Shown in pieces: positions 27,050-34,249 of a stretch of DNA of 36,835 nt. A program made the translations under genes and the position numbers. Where the stretch lies: IMG/VR virus record IMGVR_UViG_3300037584_001599, positions 1 through 36,835 of that record. One strand, written 5' to 3'. Within the stretch, counting starts at the first letter, position 1, and each line of letters starts with the position of its first letter. This DNA comes from a virus. The notes under the pieces are model-generated. The model was given only the letters and a program-made list of their open reading frames with translations. It did no database searches and was not told the DNA's origin.

Positions 27050-28246
27050 ATGAAACAAATTTTAACTATCTTAGCGATATTAATATCATTTAATATTACT
27101 GCACAAGATGAAAACAAAAAAGGTAAATTTTTTAAATCTATTTATGATGAATTATTTAAATATGGTACTTTTTATGTAGCTGGTAATATTGATAACCCAA
27201 AAGAAGAACCTAAAGATTATTTTGTAAGAACTAATCCAGACGGTAATTTATATGCACCACCTATAGTTGTAGATGGAACAGATTATTATGATTACGATTA
27301 TAGATATGGTTTTGGTATTCGTAAGATTGCTAGATTTGATTATGAAAGAAAAGCTAAAGATTATTATGATGGTACTGAATCTAACGTAGCTATGACAGCC
27401 CCTAACTCATCCGTTAAAGGTTTGGAATATGTATTTCATACAGAAAAAGAAAGATCCAGAGATGAGATATTTAAAAATCATAGATATTTTCTAAAACACA
27501 GTGGGAAATACCACATGGTGAAATTAGAAAGTAGGGCTCAAGGAAAAGTTGATTTCAAATATAAATCAGCAGAATTAAGAGCTAAGTTGCCTATTGGTAA
27601 AAAATTTAGTTTATCGGCGGGTGCAATGTATCGAACACATGAAAGACCCTATGGTTATAATCCTGTAGAAATATGGTTAAATGAAACCAATGAAGATGGC
27701 TGGGCTGTTAACCCTTGGTATTCGTTAGGCTTTTACTATGGATATGACGATATATATTACACATACGAAGATGAATACTCTGGAGAAACAGTATCTGATT
27801 GGTATTGGATAAATGAAGAAGGCGAAACAGTTGCTTATACGGATTTACAGTTTCGTGATACAGTTTTCGCTGACTTGATGAATCGTTATAATCACGAGGT
27901 TTGGGACACTATAGATGCGTTTGGTGTAGTATCACCTGTGGTTGGTTTTGATTTCTATCATTTTAAGTCAAATTTTTGGCTTCATGCTTATGGATCTTAT
28001 CTACCACCATTTCATAATTATGTAAAAGGGGATGAAGCTTTTAGTTATTTCAATAGAAACAACTGGGGTCTCGGAGGATTAAGAGAGGATGCTGATAAAG
28101 AACAATGGGAAGACTTCCAAGCCGGTATAAACTTTGGATGGAAATTAAATAGATCAATAGGAATATTCTTTGAAGGTGAATATACTAAGTTCTGGGACAG
28201 TAGAATATATAATGGATCTGTAGGATTAAATATAACACTTAGATAA
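27050..28246 (+). CDS. Secreted outer-membrane beta-barrel-like protein
   Basis: This 398-residue protein begins with a Sec signal peptide (MKQILTILAILISFNITAQ, likely cut after about residue 19), of the type usual in Flavobacteriia. The mature part is rich in alternating aromatic strands: 'GKVDFKYKSAELRAKLPIG', 'NPWYSLGFYYGYDDIYYTY', 'FGVVSPVVGFDFYHFKSNFW', 'SIGIFFEGEYTKFWDS' and the final 'NGSVGLNITLR'. This is typical of a Bacteroidota outer-membrane barrel, with a long acidic extracellular-type loop in the middle. A phage would gain from such a protein by blocking a receptor against superinfection or by altering the surface before lysis. The fold is my reading of strand alternation; function is inference. 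Confidence 0.65.
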   Translation: MKQILTILAILISFNITAQDENKKGKFFKSIYDELFKYGTFYVAGNIDNPKEEPKDYFVRTNPDGNLYAPPIVVDGTDYYDYDYRYGFGIRKIARFDYERKAKDYYDGTESNVAMTAPNSSVKGLEYVFHTEKERSRDEIFKNHRYFLKHSGKYHMVKLESRAQGKVDFKYKSAELRAKLPIGKKFSLSAGAMYRTHERPYGYNPVEIWLNETNEDGWAVNPWYSLGFYYGYDDIYYTYEDEYSGETVSDWYWINEEGETVAYTDLQFRDTVFADLMNRYNHEVWDTIDAFGVVSPVVGFDFYHFKSNFWLHAYGSYLPPFHNYVKGDEAFSYFNRNNWGLGGLREDADKEQWEDFQAGINFGWKLNRSIGIFFEGEYTKFWDSRIYNGSVGLNITLR

Positions 28247-28247
28247 G

Positions 28248-28532
28248 ATGGCAAAACAATTAGGTGAAGACACTAAAGTAACTTTAGATTTAAAAACAAT
28301 AGGATTAATAATTGGTGGAGCTGTTTCTTTAGCTACATTATATTTTACATTACAATCAGATATAGCTAGAGCAATGGAATTACCTGCGCCAGTTATTGAT
28401 AGAGTTGAATATGATTTGAAAGATGAATTAATTCGTCAAACAATTATGGACACTCAAGATGATGTAGAAGAAATAAAAGAAACTATTGATAAAATAGATC
28501 AAAGATTATACGAAATACAGCAAAGAAGATAG
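28248..28532 (+). CDS. Membrane-anchored coiled-coil protein (spanin- or holin-accessory-like)
   Basis: A 94-residue protein with one predicted membrane helix at about 17-36 ('TIGLIIGGAVSLATLYFTL') and a charged coiled coil at about 50-92 ('QDDVEEIKETIDKIDQRLYE'). It starts one base after the outer-membrane-like gene. Single-span proteins with a coiled coil next to holin and endolysin genes are often inner-membrane spanins. A partner lipoprotein candidate lies two genes downstream (28940-29284). The pairing is inference. Confidence 0.6.
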   Translation: MAKQLGEDTKVTLDLKTIGLIIGGAVSLATLYFTLQSDIARAMELPAPVIDRVEYDLKDELIRQTIMDTQDDVEEIKETIDKIDQRLYEIQQRR

Positions 28533-28533
28533 T

Positions 28534-28932
28534 ATGAAATACTTAAATATAATTTTACTATTAATTACATTTAATACTTTTGGACAAGAGTTTATTACTG
28601 ATAATAATTTTGATAGTAAAATAAATGAAAAGCAAGCGTTTGGTGATAATCAAACATTGCCAGTAATAGTTGAATTTTATGCGTCATTTAACGATGCTAA
28701 TAAATTTGATGATTGGAGTAAATTAGAAAATGTTATATATTATAGGGCGGATATAGCTAATTGCCCAACAGCAAAGAAAAAATACAAAGTGCGAATGGCA
28801 CCAACATTAATTATCTTTAAAGAAGGTATAAAAGAAATAGTATTTAAAGCAGGATTAGATTTAATGTTGCCTGCGGATTTAAATGAAATACAAGAATCTA
28901 TTAACGAAGTTAACCAAGCTTCACAATTTTAA
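28534..28932 (+). CDS. Secreted thioredoxin-fold protein without CXXC
   Basis: A 132-residue protein with a signal peptide (MKYLNIILLLITFNTFGQ). The mature part follows the thioredoxin order: strand 'LPVIVEFYAS' (42-51), then where the active-site CGPC should be there is 'FNDANKF', then 'VIYYRADIANCPTAKKKYKV' and the cis-Pro loop 'RMAPTLIIFKEG' (P90), ending in a helix. The only Cys is C77. So the fold seems intact but the redox centre is lost. It may act as a periplasmic binding or chaperone-like protein, or as an inhibitor that mimics a host thioredoxin. It lies one base after the coiled-coil gene, in the envelope/lysis cassette. Confidence 0.65.
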   Translation: MKYLNIILLLITFNTFGQEFITDNNFDSKINEKQAFGDNQTLPVIVEFYASFNDANKFDDWSKLENVIYYRADIANCPTAKKKYKVRMAPTLIIFKEGIKEIVFKAGLDLMLPADLNEIQESINEVNQASQF

Positions 28933-28939
28933 AATATGA

Positions 28940-29284
28940 GTGAGAAGAATACTTGTCCTTTTTGTGGCAATTACTGCGGGCTGTGCTAGCTCACAAGATA
29001 TAGGGAAAGATAAATATTATCATTTTGCAGCAGGTGCAACAACTGCAACAGTTGCAAATGAAATGGAATTACCAAGAGTAGCTTCTGCTTTTGCAGCAGG
29101 GTTTGCTAAAGAAACTTATGACTATATACGTTATGGTGGTTTTGATGCTAAAGACTTGGTAGCCACTACATTAGGTGGTATAGTAGTAAATTATATAATT
29201 AAATTATTAAAAAAGAAAAAAAATGTGGAAATTAACAAAAAAGTATTTGAAGGACATATGGGTCCTTCTATGGAGCAAAACTGA
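28940..29284 (+). CDS. Small lipoprotein (YfiM-like pattern)
   Basis: Translation probably starts at GTG 28940, since no ATG is in frame nearby. The 114-residue product has an N-terminal signal with a lipobox-like 'ITAGC' (Cys15). The body 'GKDKYYHFAAGATTATV' plus 'GFAKETYDYIRYGGFDAKDL' and 'TTLGG' matches the spacing of YfiM/DUF2279-type lipoproteins (Asp-Lys..His-Phe..Gly, Lys-Glu..Asp, Phe-Asp..Asp). In this cassette it might be the outer partner of a two-component spanin, but the conserved pattern suggests a separate membrane-associated role. Its end overlaps the next gene by 62 bases. Confidence 0.6.
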   Translation: MRRILVLFVAITAGCASSQDIGKDKYYHFAAGATTATVANEMELPRVASAFAAGFAKETYDYIRYGGFDAKDLVATTLGGIVVNYIIKLLKKKKNVEINKKVFEGHMGPSMEQN

Positions 29285-29513
29285 AGTAGACGAAAAAGCT
29301 ATAGCTACTTTAAAAGAAGTTCAAAAAAGATATAAACTTACAGCTCAAGAAATTGAAGATGTAGCTGCAGCAATGAAAGAAGTTGCAAATCAAATTGATG
29401 ATATACCTAATGCTTTAAAAGGTAATGGTCGTAAAGGCAGAAAAACAAAGGTTAAAATGCCTAAACCTACAAATATGGGTAAAGGTGCCAAGAACCCAAT
29501 AAATATGAAATAG
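29223..29513 (+). CDS. Small helical basic protein, function unknown
   Basis: Ninety-six residues. The N-terminus is amphipathic with Trp ('MWKLTKKYLKDIWVLLW'), the middle is a charged helix ('AQEIEDVAAAMKEVANQIDD'), and the C-terminus is a basic, probably disordered tail rich in Lys, Gly and Pro. It overlaps the lipoprotein gene by 62 bases. Position inside the lysis cassette suggests late expression. It might associate with the membrane through its N-terminus; no family recognised. Confidence 0.55.
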   Translation: MWKLTKKYLKDIWVLLWSKTEVDEKAIATLKEVQKRYKLTAQEIEDVAAAMKEVANQIDDIPNALKGNGRKGRKTKVKMPKPTNMGKGAKNPINMK

Positions 29514-29530
29514 TAAAAACTAAATAAATA

Positions 29531-29893
29531 ATGAATATGTTTAAAGATAAAGAATTAAGAGGCTATATAGGAGCCGCTACAGTATTTTTACTTGTGATGG
29601 GATTATTATTATTTCTAGCATTTTTTGAAATACCAGACACTAATAATGATATATTTAAAGTAATTGTCGGTATGTTAGTTGGGTCGCTTTCAGTTGTAAT
29701 TTATACTTTTATAGGCAAAAACCCAGAAGAGGTTGAAGCACTTAAAGCTAAAAATGATGCACTAGAAGATAAAGTATCTAGTATGGTTATTGAAAAAGAT
29801 AAATTAGAAAAGTTATTAAGAGATCTTCAAACAGAAGTTATAGACAAATTATCTATAACAGGTGAGAAGTTTGAATTTAAAAAGACTAAGTAA
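29531..29893 (+). CDS. Holin candidate (two membrane helices plus coiled coil)
   Basis: A 120-residue protein with two membrane helices at about 13-33 and 42-61, a short turn between them, and a charged C-terminal coiled coil at about 66-105. Small two-span proteins placed just before an endolysin are usually holins, which open the inner membrane at a set time. Its TAA shares a base with the ATG of the M15 peptidase gene (TAATG), which supports joint translation. The long coiled-coil tail is larger than in many holins, so another membrane-scaffold role is possible. Confidence 0.6.
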   Translation: MNMFKDKELRGYIGAATVFLLVMGLLLFLAFFEIPDTNNDIFKVIVGMLVGSLSVVIYTFIGKNPEEVEALKAKNDALEDKVSSMVIEKDKLEKLLRDLQTEVIDKLSITGEKFEFKKTK

Positions 29894-30348
29894 TGATAAG
29901 TGATCATATAAGCTATAAAGAAGGTGTGTATAGCATTACTGCTGATAGATTAGGTTTGGAAAATAAACCTAATGAGGAACAATTATCTAATATGAAAACA
30001 ATAGCAGAAGAGGTTTTTGAACCATTAAGAAAATGGGTAAATGGACCTATAAAAATTAATTCTTTTTTTCGTTCTCCAGAATTAAATAAAGCTATCGGAG
30101 GATCTACTAAATCGCAACATTGTCACGGGCAAGCAATAGACATTGACGATACTTTTGGCAAAAGGAGTAATGCAGAAATGTTTACTTATGTAAAAGAGAT
30201 GTTAGATTTTGATCAAATGATATGGGAATTTGGAGATGATAAAAACCCTAATTGGGTTCATATTAGTTATGTATCAAAAGATGAAAATAGAAATAGATGT
30301 TTGAAAGCCTATAAAGAAGGTGGAAAAACTAAATACATGGTAATATAA
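29893..30348 (+). CDS. Endolysin: M15-type peptidoglycan peptidase
   Basis: This 151-residue protein carries the M15 zinc-peptidase signature: 'SQHCHGQAID' (H76 and D83 as ligands, in the S-x-H-x-x-G-x-A-x-D pattern), 'IWEFGD' with E112 as likely catalytic acid, and 'WVHIS' (H123, third ligand). 'INSFFRSPELN' upstream is also typical. Enzymes of this kind (D-Ala-D-Ala carboxypeptidase-like, L-Ala-D-Glu peptidase) cut stem peptides of the cell wall. There is no signal peptide, so release depends on a holin, encoded directly upstream. The gene is joined by TAATG overlaps to both neighbours. Confidence 0.88.
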   Translation: MISDHISYKEGVYSITADRLGLENKPNEEQLSNMKTIAEEVFEPLRKWVNGPIKINSFFRSPELNKAIGGSTKSQHCHGQAIDIDDTFGKRSNAEMFTYVKEMLDFDQMIWEFGDDKNPNWVHISYVSKDENRNRCLKAYKEGGKTKYMVI

Positions 30349-30713
30349 TGTACGAATATAGAATAAAAATAGACCGTTGGGTTGATGGTGATACAGTAGA
30401 TGTTGATATAGATTTAGGGTTTGATGTCGTATTGAAAAAACAACGTGTAAGATTACATGGAATAAATGCACCTGAATCTAGGACTAGAAATTTAGAAGAA
30501 AAAGAAAAAGGATTAGCGGCGAAAGAATATTGCAAAAACTTTTGTAAAGAAGGAGAAGCCGCTATTCTTAAAACAAAAACCTATGACGCCAGCGGTAAGT
30601 ATGGTAGAATATTAGGTGAAATATGGTCAGCAGGAGAATATGCTGATAAATCATTAAACGAATACTTAATTGAAAAAGGACACGCTACTGAATATTTTGG
30701 CGGTAAAAGATAA
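30348..30713 (+). CDS. Thermonuclease-like (SNase) nuclease
   Basis: A 121-residue staphylococcal-nuclease fold protein. The residues that define the active site are present: 'VDGDTVDVDI' for calcium (D13, D15), R35 and E43 in 'RVRLHGINAPE', and R87 in 'KYGRILGEIW'. The pattern thus appears complete and the enzyme active. It lacks a signal peptide, so it should act inside the cell, perhaps in host DNA breakdown or nucleotide recycling. Its start overlaps the endolysin stop (TAATG), an unusual pairing of lysis and nucleic-acid functions. Confidence 0.87.
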   Translation: MYEYRIKIDRWVDGDTVDVDIDLGFDVVLKKQRVRLHGINAPESRTRNLEEKEKGLAAKEYCKNFCKEGEAAILKTKTYDASGKYGRILGEIWSAGEYADKSLNEYLIEKGHATEYFGGKR

Positions 30714-30717
30714 TAAT

Positions 30718-31041
30718 ATGGGATTTAGCTACAAAAAAAATATAGGAAAAGGTTATCAAATGAAACATGGCAATAGTGCATTTAAAATGTCAGTAGAGAA
30801 TAGTGTAAATTCTAACTCAAATATTAGAGATGCTTCTGAATTATTAAAAGATCAACCAGGCTACAATCCTGAATTAGGGACAATTGTTATAGGGGGTACA
30901 GTGCCTGTTGGCCCAAAAATTACAAAAGTAATGAAAGTTGCTAAGGTTTTAGGAAATATGCTTACTAATAGCAATCCGCCAAATGAAATAGTAAAACCTC
31001 TTGACACTGAACGTATTGCTTCTTATAAATTTAACAATTAA
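30718..31041 (+). CDS. Hypothetical protein at the end of the rightward unit
   Basis: I take the ATG at 30718 (107 residues, MGFSYKKNIGKGYQ), four bases after the nuclease stop; an upstream in-frame start at 30670 would overlap the nuclease gene. The protein has a basic N-terminus, a Gly/Pro-rich middle ('GTIVIGGTVPVGPKITK') and no recognised motif. Its stop TAA overlaps the stop of the converging nrdA gene within a TTAA at 31038-31041. Confidence 0.6.
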   Translation: MGFSYKKNIGKGYQMKHGNSAFKMSVENSVNSNSNIRDASELLKDQPGYNPELGTIVIGGTVPVGPKITKVMKVAKVLGNMLTNSNPPNEIVKPLDTERIASYKFNN

Positions 31042-32759
31042 CCATCGCAGGCTAAACAATTCTCATCCATAGCTTGTTGAGCAATATCTCCTCTTAGTAC
31101 AGACTCTGTACGAACATAATACAAAGTTTTAATACCTTTTTTCCACGCCTCTAAATGAACTTTATTAATCCATTTAGGTGTAGCTACAGAAGGAAATGCT
31201 AAATTTAAACTAACAGATTGGTCAATATATTGTTGACGTATACCTGCTTGGTTAACTAATTCTAGCTGATTAATTTCCTTGAAAGTTTTGAATATTTCTT
31301 TGACGGGTATGTCGTGACTTCCGTAGGTAATTTTGTCTAATGCTTTGATACCTTGGATTGACCCTCCGTCTTGAAGAATTTTGTTCCATATCTTTTCGTT
31401 ATCTAATTTATGTTTTCTTAATATCTTTTTTAATGTAGGATTTTTTCTTATAAAGGTTCCTTTCGCAGACTGCTCAGTAAAAATATTAGCGGCCCAAGGC
31501 TCAATGCCAGGACTAACGTTCCCACTAAGCTTACTATTAGACACAGTAGGAGCAATAGCCCGCAAATGGGTGTTACGCATGCCAGTACCACGACACCATA
31601 ACGGTTCACCATATGTTTCAGCCAACCCCCTACTCGCTCTTTCACTTTCAATTTTAATTTGTGAAAATATTCTACGAGTTTCAAACTGTGCGAGTAAACC
31701 TTCAAAAGGAATACCTTTGTTTTGTAAATAGGTATGCCAGCCAAGAACACCAAGTCCAAGAGCTCTACCCTTTTCAGCCGACCTAACAGCGTTTTCAAAT
31801 CCATATCTGTATTTTGCTCTTTGTATAAATTCTTCAAGTACTCCATCCAAGAACCAAATCGCGTCATGAATGATGTTAGTATTTTTCCATTCTTCATATT
31901 TTGCCAAGTTTAATGATGATAAACAACATACAAAACTGTGTGACTCATCTGTGTGTAGTGTTATTTCACTACAAATATTAGTCATATGTACTTTTAAAGC
32001 GTTGTCTTTGTACGCTGTTGGATTTTGTTTGTTAGTGTTTCCTTTAAAAAGTATATAAGGTTCTCCAGTCGCTTTACGTTTTTGCAATAACTTACTCCAT
32101 TTTTTTCTTGCGACTTTATCGCCTGCTTCAAGTCTTCGCATGAATTTATCGCCGACGACAGCGCATTGATGTAAGTTAAGCGATTGTCTGTTGATGTCTC
32201 CTTTAGGTTCTCTAATTTCGAGCCACTCTTCAAAATCATCGTGGTCAATATTAATATTAACGCTAGCTGCTCCTCTTCTAACGGATCCTTGATTTGTTGC
32301 AAGAATAGTTGAATCGTATATTTTACAGAAAGGCACCACTCCGTCGCTTGTTCCATTTCCAGTTATTTTTGCGCCAGCGGGTCTAATCATATTAATTCCG
32401 ATACCTACTCCACCGCCGTGCTTAGCGAGTAACATCATCTCTAAATTCTTTTTACCAATATCTTGTATACTATCAGCAACATCAATTCCAAAACAACTAA
32501 TAGGTAAACCTCTATCTATACCTGTATTAGAAAGCACTGGGGAAGCTAAACATAACCAACCTTTCCATATATATTCAAAAAAAGTTTCAGCTAATTCTGG
32601 GCGATATAAACGCTTAGCAACAGTTGTTGCAACACGTTCATAAGCATCTTTAGGTGACTCACCATTATATAAATAACCTCCTGTTATTGTTTTTTTATAA
32701 ACATCTGTATCACCCCAAGCAGGATAATCAACTCCTTTTTTCCAATCTTTATTCCACAT
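31038..32759 (-). CDS. nrdA: Ribonucleotide reductase, large (alpha) subunit, class I
   Basis: A 573-residue class I alpha subunit that reduces ribonucleoside diphosphates to deoxynucleotides. Active-site residues are all visible: C89 in 'GLPISCFGI', N261-x-C263-x-E265 in 'NICSEI', C278 in 'VCCLSSLNL', the radical-path pair Y547-Y548 in 'LYYVRT', and the C-terminal reducing pair 'CLAC' (C568, C571). There is no N-terminal ATP-cone, so the usual allosteric on/off switch is absent, as in short phage alpha subunits. It is downstream of nrdB with a small membrane protein between, all leftward. A segment at about 31480-31640 has higher G+C (47-50%) than the rest. Confidence 0.94.
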   Translation of the reverse strand: MWNKDWKKGVDYPAWGDTDVYKKTITGGYLYNGESPKDAYERVATTVAKRLYRPELAETFFEYIWKGWLCLASPVLSNTGIDRGLPISCFGIDVADSIQDIGKKNLEMMLLAKHGGGVGIGINMIRPAGAKITGNGTSDGVVPFCKIYDSTILATNQGSVRRGAASVNINIDHDDFEEWLEIREPKGDINRQSLNLHQCAVVGDKFMRRLEAGDKVARKKWSKLLQKRKATGEPYILFKGNTNKQNPTAYKDNALKVHMTNICSEITLHTDESHSFVCCLSSLNLAKYEEWKNTNIIHDAIWFLDGVLEEFIQRAKYRYGFENAVRSAEKGRALGLGVLGWHTYLQNKGIPFEGLLAQFETRRIFSQIKIESERASRGLAETYGEPLWCRGTGMRNTHLRAIAPTVSNSKLSGNVSPGIEPWAANIFTEQSAKGTFIRKNPTLKKILRKHKLDNEKIWNKILQDGGSIQGIKALDKITYGSHDIPVKEIFKTFKEINQLELVNQAGIRQQYIDQSVSLNLAFPSVATPKWINKVHLEAWKKGIKTLYYVRTESVLRGDIAQQAMDENCLACDG

Positions 32760-32760
32760 A

Positions 32761-33009
32761 TTATTTTAAAAAATGATTAATCCAAGCTGCTAAACCATTA
32801 AGATTTAGAGCTACTAAATTCCATTGCTTACGTGATGATACTTGTACTATCACGCAAATAAAACCTATTATAAATAATATAGGTTCTAATGTCCATTGAC
32901 CAGCCATCAAAAAAGCTGCACCCGCATATCCAACACGGGACGCAAACTTTTGATAGCTTGTTAATTTATTTGTATAGACTAGTAGTCTAAGTAGTTTTCT
33001 TTTTACCAT
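32761..33009 (-). CDS. Small membrane protein between nrdB and nrdA
   Basis: An 82-residue protein with one or two hydrophobic segments ('GYAGAAFLMAGQ' and 'EPILFIIGFICVIVQV') and a C-terminal 'NLVALNLNGLAAWINHFL'. The start overlaps the nrdB stop by seven bases (ATGGTAA), and its stop is one base from the nrdA start, so it is made together with the reductase. Position hints at a role in nucleotide or cofactor supply, but no family is certain. Confidence 0.6.
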   Translation of the reverse strand: MVKRKLLRLLVYTNKLTSYQKFASRVGYAGAAFLMAGQWTLEPILFIIGFICVIVQVSSRKQWNLVALNLNGLAAWINHFLK

Positions 33010-33962
33010 ATGTCTTCAAAATCTTCACCTTCATTAGCCTTGCTATAATCAGTTGGCCTGATTGCAAAAAAGTCGGTATGAGTGTGACCACCAGTAAGAT
33101 GATAAAACCAGTTAAGATTATTTGCACAGCCTTCATCATAAGTAAAAACACCGTTATAACCCAGTTCATTAAGTTTTTCATTTAATCTTTTCTTTATAAA
33201 GTGTTTTAAATCTTTTGCTTTTAGGTTTTCAATATCACCCATTTCAAACATTTTATCAATATATTTCATTTCAGCATCATGCATTAAACTAGCTGCTTCT
33301 ATTATATCTTTTTCAGCATCTTTTTTAAGTGTAGGCATTTCTTCACACATATGTCTAAATAATCTACAACCCATTTTACTATGCAACGATTCATCTCTTA
33401 CAGACCATTTCATTTGTTGGCCTATTCCTTTGAGAAGGTTTCGTAGCTGAAAAGAATATAAAACAGCGAAAGCACTATATAAACTAACGCCCTCTGCAAA
33501 GGCGGAAAAGATTGCCAAGCTACGACCGATACCCACAGGATCATTACCGTCATAACCAACCAAATTATCAAATCTTTCTGCCGTAGCAGGTTCGTGTAAA
33601 AACGCTTCAAAGTCTTCCAATCCAAGTGTTTCATTTAAATAACTATAAGCTACAGCGTGTATTGTTTCTTGTGAGCCGAACATCATAGCCATTTGCTGTA
33701 TCTCATGTTTTGGAAACCATGATACGACTTTTTGTGTCCAATAATCTGACACTGCACATTCAGTTTGTGCAAATCCTAATAAAATATTGCCTACTAAATG
33801 TTTTTCTTCTTTTGTTAATTTTTCATTCCAGTCTTTAACATCACCTGACATAGGTATTTCCGTGTGTAACCAAAACGCCTGAGCTTGTTTTAACCAGCCT
33901 TCTGTGTAGTACTCAGGATACTCAAAAGGTTTATAAGGTATTCTTTCATCAAATAATCCCAT
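33003..33962 (-). CDS. nrdB: Ribonucleotide reductase, small (beta) subunit, class Id-like ligand set
   Basis: A 319-residue ferritin-like beta subunit that generates the radical used by NrdA. Ligands by alignment with the family: E68 ('AQTECA'), E99 and H102 ('QETIHAVAY'), E157 ('AFAEGV'), E191 and H194 ('RDESLH'). Tyr106 occupies the place of the radical tyrosine. The first ligand is Glu, not the Asp usual in class Ia; Glu together with a retained Tyr is the pattern described for class Id dimanganese enzymes of Flavobacterium, whereas class Ic has Glu with Phe. The acidic C-terminus 'EGEDFEDIW' is the tail that docks to NrdA. The start is one base from the stop of the upstream 49-residue gene. 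Confidence 0.93.
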   Translation of the reverse strand: MGLFDERIPYKPFEYPEYYTEGWLKQAQAFWLHTEIPMSGDVKDWNEKLTKEEKHLVGNILLGFAQTECAVSDYWTQKVVSWFPKHEIQQMAMMFGSQETIHAVAYSYLNETLGLEDFEAFLHEPATAERFDNLVGYDGNDPVGIGRSLAIFSAFAEGVSLYSAFAVLYSFQLRNLLKGIGQQMKWSVRDESLHSKMGCRLFRHMCEEMPTLKKDAEKDIIEAASLMHDAEMKYIDKMFEMGDIENLKAKDLKHFIKKRLNEKLNELGYNGVFTYDEGCANNLNWFYHLTGGHTHTDFFAIRPTDYSKANEGEDFEDIW

Positions 33963-33963
33963 A

Positions 33964-34113
33964 TTAATTGTAAGGTATTGTAAGTGCTAAATCCATAAAA
34001 GGAATGTATAACACATAAGTTAATTGATTTTGTTCTTCATAAGCTCTACAACCGAATAATATACCGGGATAAAATCCCACGGATAAACTCCAGTTCCATT
34101 TTTCTTTTTCCAT
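33964..34113 (-). CDS. Small hypothetical protein (49 residues)
   Basis: A short leftward gene just upstream of nrdB (TAATATG junction). It encodes MEKEKWNWSLSVGFYP, then 'GILFGCRAYEEQ' and 'YVLYIPFMDLALTIPY'. The aromatic, hydrophobic make-up and the Tyr-rich end look like a small membrane-associated or beta-hairpin protein. Similar short proteins with 'GFYPGILFG' occur in marine phage genomes in my recollection, which supports a real gene. Function unknown. Confidence 0.65.
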   Translation of the reverse strand: MEKEKWNWSLSVGFYPGILFGCRAYEEQNQLTYVLYIPFMDLALTIPYN

Positions 34114-34117
34114 ATTA

Positions 34118-34249
34118 TTATTTTTCAGTAAATACAGCGTATACTTTTACTTTACCTGAAGCAATTAATTCTTTACGCTCTTTTGTTTCTTCCTCTTTAA
34201 CAGGATAATATTTAGGGTTATTACTGTTTAATTTTCTTTTTTTAGCCAT
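34118..34249 (-). CDS. Small Lys-rich hypothetical protein (43 residues)
   Basis: It begins MAKKRKLNSNNPKYYPV and ends 'KVKVYAVFTEK'. It starts in an A/T-rich context, its stop is four bases from the next start, and its ATG overlaps the stop of a possible upstream 56-residue frame by eight bases (ATGGCTAA). Compact spacing within the leftward unit supports a real gene. No function can be assigned. Confidence 0.6.
   Translation of the reverse strand: MAKKRKLNSNNPKYYPVKEEETKERKELIASGKVKVYAVFTEK

Noticed and set aside
28936-28989. A 17-codon frame MSEKNTCPFCGNYCGLC, with zinc-finger-like Cys pairs, at the lipoprotein start
   Set aside because: It is simply the out-of-phase reading of the lipoprotein signal region from the ATG at 28936. 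It is too short to support as a gene, though it could influence initiation at GTG 28940.
31448-31897. Several other-frame reading frames inside nrdA (both strands)
   Set aside because: They are shadows of a strongly conserved gene and have no recognisable domains.
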